DNA of 16,391 nucleotides from Caryophanales bacterium UBA1231 (GTDB lineage: Bacteria > Bacillota_I > Bacilli_A > ML615J-28 > CAG-313). Shown here in pieces: positions 1 through 5,310 of this stretch (position 1 is its first letter; the number at the start of each line of letters is the position of its first letter). Below the pieces are notes generated by a model. It did not search any database, was not told the origin of the DNA, and was given only the letters and a program-made list of their open reading frames with translations. The DNA is taken from NCBI GenBank assembly GCA_002309035.1, contig DBWT01000067.1:4002-20392 (forward strand), read 5' to 3'. Both the position numbers and the translations under genes were made by a program.

Positions 1-1244
1 ATAGTTAAATAATTAAAGATTTTACTTTCTCCACCAAAATAGAAATCATTGAAAAGAATCTTTGTTGAATAATATGATCCAGTAGTAACACATCTAATAA
101 AACCATTGTATTCATCAATCCAATATTGATCTTGAATATTACCGATTGTTGTGAAATCACCAAGAACTTTTAAAGTTTCATTTTGAATGACAACTACTTT
201 TGAAGTAGAATAGCTATATTGAACATCATCTTCACGTACAGTTGTTGATCCCCATGTTCTAATTAGATATGTATTATCTTTGTTTGCATATATATTATTA
301 ATATATGGTGATAGAATATGAGTGTTATTTACTTCGATTTCTTCATTTAATGTGATTTTATAAATCGAAATAAAATAATAAACATTGTGATATGATGGAC
401 AATAAACAACATGATCAGCTGTTGTTTCAAAATATTCATCATCAATCGCATAATATGGTAAAAGATGTTTTGAAGTAAACTCTGTATAATTATTAATTAC
501 ATATAAAGTATTACCAATTAATCTTGTTGAGACATTTGAACCAGCAGTTTTAATTGTTTTAACTTCTTTTAATGTATTGATATCATATAATTTATAAGAA
601 GTTGAATATTTATAATTAGCTGATGATACTGATTTATTGTTGTTTTCTTTTAGTGTACATCTATCATATTCATATGTTGATAAACACAAAACAACGTAAC
701 GATCAGTTAAATATAATTCTCTTGGATAATAACTAGTAATATGTTCGATAACAGCATTATTTTCTTGTTTTGTAAGAATTACTTCTTCTTTAAAGTAAAC
801 AGTATTAATTTGTTTTAAAGATCCAGCAACTTCTTTCAATAAATAAAGAACATATTGACCATTTTCACCATATGCTAAATAACAAATAACATCATCTTTA
901 ACTTTAACGATATCAGCTTCATCAACACCAGCTACTTGTGTGTTTGTTTGATAGCTTTCTTCAGGGGATAAATCATCACTTGCCGCTGGTTCTGCTTCAA
1001 CATATTCATCACCATTGTTTTTAGCATAGTCTCTTAAGTTTCCATAATTAGAAACTGAAGTTTCAAAGAATTCAATAATTTCATCCTTTGATGTAAATAG
1101 CTTATAGTCTCCGCTTGGGTCTTCTAGTTTAATTTCATTAGGATTTGTTCCATATGTAATTGTTGTTGTCGTAGTTCCAGTTGTGCAAGAAGACATAACA
1201 AATAATAAAAGCATTGTTAAACAAAAAGTAAATATTTTTTTCAT
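1..1244 (-). CDS. Secreted lipoprotein with beta-propeller domain (C-terminus cut off by window edge)
   Basis: An open frame of 414 codons runs from an ATG at 1244 to the window edge with no stop, so the C-terminus is missing. The start has a strong ribosome binding site (AAGGAGGA, 1251-1258). Residues 1-20 form a lipoprotein signal: two Lys, a hydrophobic stretch, and a lipobox-like VMSSC with Cys20 as the likely lipidated residue (Met at -3 is slightly unusual). A Thr-rich linker follows. Around residues 98-116 is QTNTQVAGVDEADIVKV, which I recognise as the signature at the start of the secreted beta-propeller family I recall as Beta_propel (PF09826, distantly WD40-like). The rest is beta-strand-rich and Tyr/Thr/Asn-rich, as expected for propeller blades. 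It should sit on the outer face of the membrane. Its molecular function is not known to me; a binding role is inference. It is divergent from cvfB with its own promoter. Confidence 0.8.
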   Translation of the reverse strand, partial: MKKIFTFCLTMLLLFVMSSCTTGTTTTTITYGTNPNEIKLEDPSGDYKLFTSKDEIIEFFETSVSNYGNLRDYAKNNGDEYVEAEPAASDDLSPEESYQTNTQVAGVDEADIVKVKDDVICYLAYGENGQYVLYLLKEVAGSLKQINTVYFKEEVILTKQENNAVIEHITSYYPRELYLTDRYVVLCLSTYEYDRCTLKENNNKSVSSANYKYSTSYKLYDINTLKEVKTIKTAGSNVSTRLIGNTLYVINNYTEFTSKHLLPYYAIDDEYFETTADHVVYCPSYHNVYYFISIYKITLNEEIEVNNTHILSPYINNIYANKDNTYLIRTWGSTTVREDDVQYSYSTSKVVVIQNETLKVLGDFTTIGNIQDQYWIDEYNGFIRCVTTGSYYSTKILFNDFYFGGESKIFNYLT

Positions 1245-1282
1245 ATATATTCCTCCTTCATTTTGATTTTTTTCTACAATTA

Positions 1283-1311
1283 ATTATATCACAATTATGG
1301 TTTCTCTTCAA
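1283..1311 (-). promoter_or_regulatory. Promoter of the lipoprotein gene
   Basis: On the minus strand, TTGAAG (1311-1306) is separated by 17 bp from TATAAT (1288-1283). The bases just before the -10 give TGATATAAT, an extended -10 element. The start codon lies about 40 bases downstream. This is a strong housekeeping-type match, called by eye. Confidence 0.7.
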
Positions 1312-1324
1312 TAGAATAAATAAT

Positions 1325-1353
1325 TTGTCAAATGGAAGATAATTTAGTATAAT
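1325..1353 (+). promoter_or_regulatory. Promoter of cvfB
   Basis: TTGTCA (1325-1330), a 17-bp spacer, then a perfect TATAAT (1348-1353). The ribosome binding site AAAGAGGT (1357-1364) begins only 3 bases after the -10, so the 5' untranslated region would be very short, about 10 bases, with the binding site at its very 5' end. It is back to back with the lipoprotein promoter. Confidence 0.7.
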
Positions 1354-1370
1354 ATTAAAGAGGTATTATT

Positions 1371-2195
1371 ATGCTTGAATTAGGTAAAATCAATAAATTA
1401 ACTGTCAAAAAGAAAACCGATATTTCATATATTTTAACCGATGGAGTTGATGAAGTCTTCTTGCACGTCAATCAATCACAAGGTCAACATGAACCAGGTG
1501 AAGTTGTTAATGCTTTTTTGTATTTTGATCAAAAGAAAAGACTTTGTGCAACACTTGAAGAACCACTTATTACAACAGAAAAATATGATTTTGTTGAAGT
1601 AGTAGGTATCAATGCTGCTGGAGTATTTGTTAATATTGGGATTGCTAAAGACATTTTACTTTCTAATGATTATCTTCCAAGACTTGAAAAATATTGGCCA
1701 AGATTAAATACAAAAATCCCATGCATTTTAAATGTTAAGAAAAATCAATTAACAGCTCGCCCTATTAACTTTGAAGATATTAAGAGTATCTATGAAATTA
1801 ACGAAAACTATAAAGGTATTGTAATTTCATTTACTAAAACCGGCGTTGTTGTTTGTGATGAAAAATTTAACTTAGCATATATTAATAATAATCTCTTACG
1901 TAAAAGTTATTATATTGGTGAAGAAATCAATTATCACATCACTGATTTAAAAAATAATATATATAATGCATCAACAATTGAAAATAAAGAAAAAGAATTA
2001 ATTATCGATAGTGATATTATTTTAAAATACTTGAATACCTTTGGTGGTATGTTACCTCTTGGTAATAAATCCACACCTGAAGAAATATATAAAATATTAC
2101 ATATGAGCAAGGCAGCTTTCAAAAGAGCAATAGGACATTTATATAAAGAAAGACTTATTGAAATTGAAGATTACAAAGTCTTATTAATTATGTAA
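1371..2195 (+). CDS. cvfB: CvfB-like S1-domain RNA-binding protein
   Basis: The 274-residue product matches the CvfB/YitL family, made of tandem S1-type OB folds plus a C-terminal winged helix. Characteristic opening: MLELGKINKLTV, then a strand-rich first S1-like domain (about 1-60) with GVDEVFLHVNQ. A second S1-like repeat (about 68-130) contains GVFVNIGIAKDILLS and is followed by RLNTKIPCIL. A third weaker OB region (about 140-205) includes GIVISFTKTGVVVC. The end (about 215-274) reads as a winged helix with GMLPLGNKSTPEEIYKILHMSKAAFKRAIG in pieces. Family proteins are about 280-300 residues, so this is full length. In Staphylococcus the protein affects virulence gene expression and binds RNA; the role here is inferred to be cytoplasmic RNA binding. 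It has its own promoter, and no clear terminator lies directly after its stop. Confidence 0.88.
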   Translation: MLELGKINKLTVKKKTDISYILTDGVDEVFLHVNQSQGQHEPGEVVNAFLYFDQKKRLCATLEEPLITTEKYDFVEVVGINAAGVFVNIGIAKDILLSNDYLPRLEKYWPRLNTKIPCILNVKKNQLTARPINFEDIKSIYEINENYKGIVISFTKTGVVVCDEKFNLAYINNNLLRKSYYIGEEINYHITDLKNNIYNASTIENKEKELIIDSDIILKYLNTFGGMLPLGNKSTPEEIYKILHMSKAAFKRAIGHLYKERLIEIEDYKVLLIM

Positions 2196-2252
2196 ACGTA
2201 TAACTTATATATTTTCTTGCATTAGTTTCTTGATAAGAGTAAACTATCTACG

Positions 2253-2294
2253 ATGTTTAGAAGGCATCTCAATAACTATTATTTGAAGGTGTAG
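2253..2294 (+). other. Possible short upstream ORF 1 in the uraA leader
   Basis: A 13-codon ORF (ATG at 2253, TAG at 2292-2294) ends one base before the start codon of the 25-codon leader ORF (TAG-T-ATG). Its ribosome binding site is weak: AAGAG at about 12 bases. The arrangement would allow translational coupling to the second leader ORF, but it could be chance in AT-rich DNA. A weak promoter (TTGCAT at 2217-2222, 17 bp, TAAACT at 2240-2245) would start transcription almost at this ATG. Confidence 0.25.
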
Positions 2295-2295
2295 T

Positions 2296-2373
2296 ATGAA
2301 AAAGGTAAAAGGTTTTTCTTTCGATTTCTCTTTTCGTAGTTTTGACGCTACATCTTTTGACATTTCATTTTAA
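2296..2373 (+). CDS. Phe-rich leader peptide of the uracil permease gene (candidate)
   Basis: ATG at 2296 opens 25 codons ending in TAA at 2371-2373. The start is preceded by GAAGG (2285-2289) at 6 bases. The peptide begins MKKVKG and then alternates Phe with Ser/Asp; 7 of 25 residues are Phe. The coding RNA from 2311 to 2370 is about 55% U. The stop codon lies 5 bases before the left arm of a perfect terminator hairpin (2379-2408), so a ribosome at the stop would cover part of that arm. This is the geometry of leader-peptide attenuation. Enterobacterial pyrBI has a comparable U-rich, Phe-containing leader that senses UTP through RNA polymerase pausing. That the downstream gene is a uracil permease makes the analogy sensible, but expression of the peptide is inference. 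Confidence 0.5.
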   Translation: MKKVKGFSFDFSFRSFDATSFDISF

Positions 2374-2378
2374 TAATT

Positions 2379-2413
2379 AAAGATAAAAAGATTATTCTTT
2401 TTATCTTTTTTTT
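2379..2413 (+). terminator. Intrinsic terminator acting as attenuator before uraA
   Basis: Left arm AAAGATAAAAAG (2379-2390), loop ATTATT, right arm CTTTTTATCTTT (2397-2408), continuing into a run of 8 T (2406-2413). The 12-bp stem is perfect but AU-rich (two G-C pairs). Only 15 bases separate it from the uraA start, and they hold the ribosome binding site and no room for a promoter. All uraA transcription must therefore read through it, which makes it an attenuator and not just the end of cvfB. Confidence 0.75.
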
Positions 2414-2428
2414 ACGAGGAGGTATAAT

Positions 2429-3835
2429 ATGAATTTAATTTACAAGGTCGATGACAAACCAAAATTTGGAAAACTTATTGTTTTCGCTATTCAACAATTG
2501 TTTGCGATAATGACCGCAACATTAGTTGTACCAATGCAGATTAATGAAAAAGTCGCTGGGGCTAATCTTTCACCTGCAGCCGCATTGTTTGGTGCTGGTG
2601 TTGGGACATTAATATATGTGCTCTTAACTAAAAGAAAAAGTCCAGTCTTTTTAGGATCTTCTTTTGCCTTTATTAATTCAATGATCGTTGCGATGGCAGG
2701 TGCTGCCTCAATGGCTCTTGGATATTTAGGTTTAATCATAGGTGCTTCATTTGCTGGTTTAGTATATATCATATTAGCTATTATTACTAAAACTGTTGGT
2801 ACAAGATGGATAGGTAAAATTATTCCTATTTGTGTAATTGGGCCTGTTGTAGCCTTGATAGGTTTAAATTTAGCTGGAAGTGCTGTTGGTAATTTAACAT
2901 CATGTTCTGGACCTTCAACAAATATATATGTATGTATATTATGTGGTTTAGTAACTTTATTCATTACAGTAATTAGTGCAACATTCGGTAATAAAATGAT
3001 GAAATTAGTTCCATTCATTATTGGTATTGCTGCTGGATATTTGTTTGCATTAATTCTTACTGTTATTGGTCACATTGCAACTGTAGATGCATTAAAGATT
3101 ATTTCTTTTGAACCATTCAAAAACTTATTAGCAGATGGTAAAGTCGCACTTACGACTTTTGTTGACTATCCAAAATTTACATTCTTAGAAGGTTTCAAAG
3201 GCTTTAAAGATATTAACGCAGCATATATCATTACTATTTTAGTTGCTTATGTTCCTGTTGCTGCTGTTTGTTTCGCTGAACACTTAGCTGACCATAAGAA
3301 TCTATCATCTATTATTGGTCAAGATTTATTGAAAGAACCAGGACTTCATAGAACACTTCTTGGTGATGGTGTTGGTTCAATTGCTGGTGCATTATTTGGT
3401 GGATGTCCTAATACAACTTATGGTGAATCAATTGGATGTGTTGCGATAACAAAGAATGCCTCAGTATTATCGATTATTGCTGCTGCATGTCTTTCAATAA
3501 TCGTATCATTTATCTCACCTTTTATCGCATTTATTAACTCAGTGCCTTCTTGTGTTATGGGCGGTGTATGTATCGCTTTGTATGGATTCATTGCTGTATC
3601 AGGCTTGAAGATGATTCAAAAAGTTGATTTAAGTCTAAATAAAAACCTCTTTGTTGTATCAACAATCCTTATTACTGGTATCGGTGGTTTAGTATTAACA
3701 TTTGGTAACATCACAATCACTAATATTGCGGTTGCGATGATACTCGGTATTATAATGAATTTAATATTAAAACACAGCAAAGAACAAGCCGAACCAAACT
3801 TAGGTGATACAAAGCAAGAAGAAAATATAGAATAG
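2429..3835 (+). CDS. uraA: Uracil permease (NCS2 family, UraA-like)
   Basis: This is a 468-residue polytopic membrane protein of the nucleobase:cation symporter-2 family, expected to import uracil with protons across the cytoplasmic membrane. Family-defining elements are present: FAIQQLFAIMTATLVVP in the first helix, the UraA-type LGSSFAF (75-81), FAEHLADH with Glu284, and GLHR...PNTTYGE (about 305-333) with Glu333. The two glutamates correspond to the uracil/proton-binding residues known in E. coli UraA. LGSSFAF and PNTTYGE favour uracil over xanthine or guanine. Length matches the family (about 430-470) and the C-terminal tail is charged. The ribosome binding site is strong (GAGGAGG, 2416-2422). 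Regulation is probably by transcription attenuation in the leader (leader ORF and terminator). It ends at a strong bidirectional terminator. Confidence 0.92.
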   Translation: MNLIYKVDDKPKFGKLIVFAIQQLFAIMTATLVVPMQINEKVAGANLSPAAALFGAGVGTLIYVLLTKRKSPVFLGSSFAFINSMIVAMAGAASMALGYLGLIIGASFAGLVYIILAIITKTVGTRWIGKIIPICVIGPVVALIGLNLAGSAVGNLTSCSGPSTNIYVCILCGLVTLFITVISATFGNKMMKLVPFIIGIAAGYLFALILTVIGHIATVDALKIISFEPFKNLLADGKVALTTFVDYPKFTFLEGFKGFKDINAAYIITILVAYVPVAAVCFAEHLADHKNLSSIIGQDLLKEPGLHRTLLGDGVGSIAGALFGGCPNTTYGESIGCVAITKNASVLSIIAAACLSIIVSFISPFIAFINSVPSCVMGGVCIALYGFIAVSGLKMIQKVDLSLNKNLFVVSTILITGIGGLVLTFGNITITNIAVAMILGIIMNLILKHSKEQAEPNLGDTKQEENIE

Positions 3836-3843
3836 TATTAAAA

Positions 3844-3883
3844 AAATCAGATATTGGTTATTTCAATATCTGATTTATTTTTA
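3844..3883. terminator. Bidirectional terminator between uraA and the sigma/anti-sigma unit
   Basis: A perfect 13-bp stem, AAATCAGATATTG (3844-3856) and CAATATCTGATTT (3864-3876), encloses a 7-base loop. T-rich DNA follows on the plus strand (TATTTTTATT) and A-rich DNA precedes it, giving a U tract on the minus strand too. It sits between convergent genes and can end both. Confidence 0.9.
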
Positions 3884-4384
3884 TTATTTACCTACTGTAA
3901 TACTAAGTTTATATATATCACTAATTTGATTTAGTCTATAAACAATAACATCATAATTGTTGTCACCTAAATTAAGGTTAAGGTGTTCTTTATCTAGAAC
4001 TTTACCATTTTGTAATACTTCATAATTAGAGTTAACATCGATGTTTTTTAATAAATTACATTCATTGAACATCATTGGAAGTATTATATTAATATTATTG
4101 TTTTCGATGCTTGTATTGCTAGATATTGTATCTAAATGAATTTCGTAATTCATTAAGTCTTGATATGATGGTTCATTTTCTTTTGTGAAACCATTTATTA
4201 AGAGTGGTATCATTACCAATAATATTAATGTTAATGGTGCTAATGTAAAGATCAATGGTTTTAATGATCTCTTTGATTCTTTAATTGTTGGTTTAAAATT
4301 TAATTGATTTTTAATTTTAGAAAAATCAGAATTAATTGTTATATTGTCAAATGATTCATTGAATTTATTTTTAATGTTGTTCAT
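3884..4384 (-). CDS. Single-pass membrane protein, putative anti-sigma factor
   Basis: I do not recognise the family. From the ATG at 4384 the product has 166 residues. About 42 cytoplasmic residues are rich in Asn, Lys and Phe, one transmembrane helix spans about residues 43-65 (LIFTLAPLTLILLVMIPLL), and about 100 outside residues have no Cys pair or zinc motif apart from one Cys. The start at 4384 has AAGGTG at a good distance; a GTG at 4393 is in frame but has no suitable site. It overlaps the sigma gene by 14 bases and so is probably translationally coupled to it. A sigma gene followed by an overlapping single-pass membrane protein is the usual layout for an ECF sigma/anti-sigma pair, and that context is the basis of the call. 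The zinc anti-sigma HxxxCxxC motif is absent, and the cytoplasmic part is short for a canonical anti-sigma domain. Confidence 0.6.
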   Translation of the reverse strand: MNNIKNKFNESFDNITINSDFSKIKNQLNFKPTIKESKRSLKPLIFTLAPLTLILLVMIPLLINGFTKENEPSYQDLMNYEIHLDTISSNTSIENNNINIILPMMFNECNLLKNIDVNSNYEVLQNGKVLDKEHLNLNLGDNNYDVIVYRLNQISDIYKLSITVGK

Positions 4385-4910
4385 CAAAATCACCTTGCTT
4401 ATAATATTTTTTTAGTTTTTTAAGGGCAGTTTTATATATATTATATATATGATTTGTATCAGTATCATATAATGATGCGATATCAATTAATTTCATATTG
4501 TATTTAATACGGAAGATTAGAATATCTAATTCATTATCATTTAGGATTTCTTTGAACTCATCGATGAATTTATCAAAATTAGAGTTTGTTGCTTTGATAT
4601 CTTCATCAATGTATTCTTTTCTTTGTTTATTATTTTTATTTATGAAGTTAATTACTTCGTTTTTAGCAATTCTTACAAGCCATGCTTTAAAGTTTGATTC
4701 AGGTCTACTAAGATCGAATTTATCAATATTATTAAAAGCTTTTCTAAATGATTCAATGACAATATCTTCAGTGTCGTTGTCATTTTTTACCATTTTAATA
4801 ACAACATAATATAATAGCTTGTAATATTCATTATATAAGTCTTCATAAAGAATTTGGATTGTCTCTTCATTTTGTGATTGAAGTGCTTTCCTTATGTCTT
4901 TTGTTTTCAT
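4371..4910 (-). CDS. ECF-like RNA polymerase sigma-70 family factor
   Basis: The 179-residue product has the two-domain plan of ECF sigma factors. Region 2 is about residues 20-92, with DTEDIVIESFRKAFNNIDKF (46-65) resembling the region 2.1-2.2 core-binding helix and FKAWLVRIAKNEVINFI (74-90) matching region 2.3-2.4. Region 4 is about residues 122-170, with LNDNELDILIFRIKYNMKLIDIA and a helix-turn-helix ending in YKTALKKLKKYY. Length is typical (160-200). It should direct core RNA polymerase to a small set of promoters. The start has GGAAGGG upstream (4914-4920). No clear ECF-type or housekeeping promoter was recognised in the roughly 45 bases before the gene, so self-regulation cannot be read from the sequence. 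The inducing signal is unknown. Confidence 0.82.
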   Translation of the reverse strand: MKTKDIRKALQSQNEETIQILYEDLYNEYYKLLYYVVIKMVKNDNDTEDIVIESFRKAFNNIDKFDLSRPESNFKAWLVRIAKNEVINFINKNNKQRKEYIDEDIKATNSNFDKFIDEFKEILNDNELDILIFRIKYNMKLIDIASLYDTDTNHIYNIYKTALKKLKKYYKQGDFDEQH

Positions 4911-4946
4911 TTTGCCCTTCCATTTAACATAACAATTAAATTGTCT

Positions 4947-4982
4947 ATTTTTTTAAAAAACACACAAAATATTGTGTGTTTT
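4947..4982 (-). terminator. Terminator of the rimP-nusA-infB-rbfA operon
   Basis: Arms AAAACACACAA (4957-4967) and TTGTGTGTTTT (4972-4982) form a perfect 11-bp stem with a 4-base loop. Read on the minus strand, it is followed by a run of U. The stem overlaps the rbfA stop codon (4981-4983). It lies at the end of the operon and before the sigma gene, which is on the same strand. Confidence 0.85.
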
Positions 4983-5310
4983 ATTTATTTAATAACTCTT
5001 CGATATGCTTTCCATATTCTAAAGATTCATCATATTTAAATTTTAAATCAGGAGTTTTTCTTATTTCAAGTCTTTTTGCGAGTTCTGATCTTAAGAAACC
5101 TTTAGATTCTTCTAATGCTTTTTTAGTAGCTTCGATTTCATCTTCTTTTCCGATGACTGTATACCAAATGGTTGCGATAGAAAGATCGTTTGTTAGTGCG
5201 ACTTTAGTGATAGATACAAATTTTAAAAGGGGGTTTTTTGAATCTAGCAATAAAATAGAAGATAATTCTCTCATCGCAATCTTATTCATTCTTTCAACAT
5301 GGTGAGACAT
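4981..5310 (-). CDS. rbfA: Ribosome-binding factor A
   Basis: The 109-residue product has the RbfA opening HHVERMNKIAMRELSSIL, a type-II KH fold pattern with VSITKVALTNDLSIATIWYTV, and a C-terminal region with LRSELAKRLEIRKTPDLKFKYDESLEYGKHIEELL. The terms RTPDLxFxxDxSxxyGxxI are family hallmarks. RbfA binds the 30S subunit during late maturation of 16S rRNA near helix 1. The ATG shares one base with the infB stop (TAATG), so the two are translationally coupled, and GAGG lies 8 bases upstream inside infB. Length is typical (100-135). It is the last gene of the operon; the terminator overlaps its stop codon. Confidence 0.92.
   Translation of the reverse strand: MSHHVERMNKIAMRELSSILLLDSKNPLLKFVSITKVALTNDLSIATIWYTVIGKEDEIEATKKALEESKGFLRSELAKRLEIRKTPDLKFKYDESLEYGKHIEELLNK

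Noticed and set aside
2196..2295. Possible purine riboswitch (TATCTAC followed by a small GATG/CATC stem) before a nucleobase permease
   Set aside because: The conserved junction and loop sequences of the purine class are not present, no P1 stem could be drawn, and the permease looks uracil-specific.
2296..2373. Phenylalanine-specific attenuation from the Phe-rich leader
   Set aside because: The regulated gene is a uracil permease, the Phe codons are spread out and not consecutive, and U-richness explains them better.
2196..2428. PyrR-binding attenuator, the usual control of uracil permease in Firmicutes
   Set aside because: No sequence resembling the PyrR anti-antiterminator consensus was found; the leader is U-rich and carries an ORF instead.
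2491..3018. 175-codon ORF on the minus strand inside uraA
   Set aside because: It is a shadow of the permease reading frame; no family resemblance and no ribosome binding site.
4385..4393. GTG start for the putative anti-sigma protein
   Set aside because: The GTG overlaps the AAGGTG binding site that fits the ATG at 4384.
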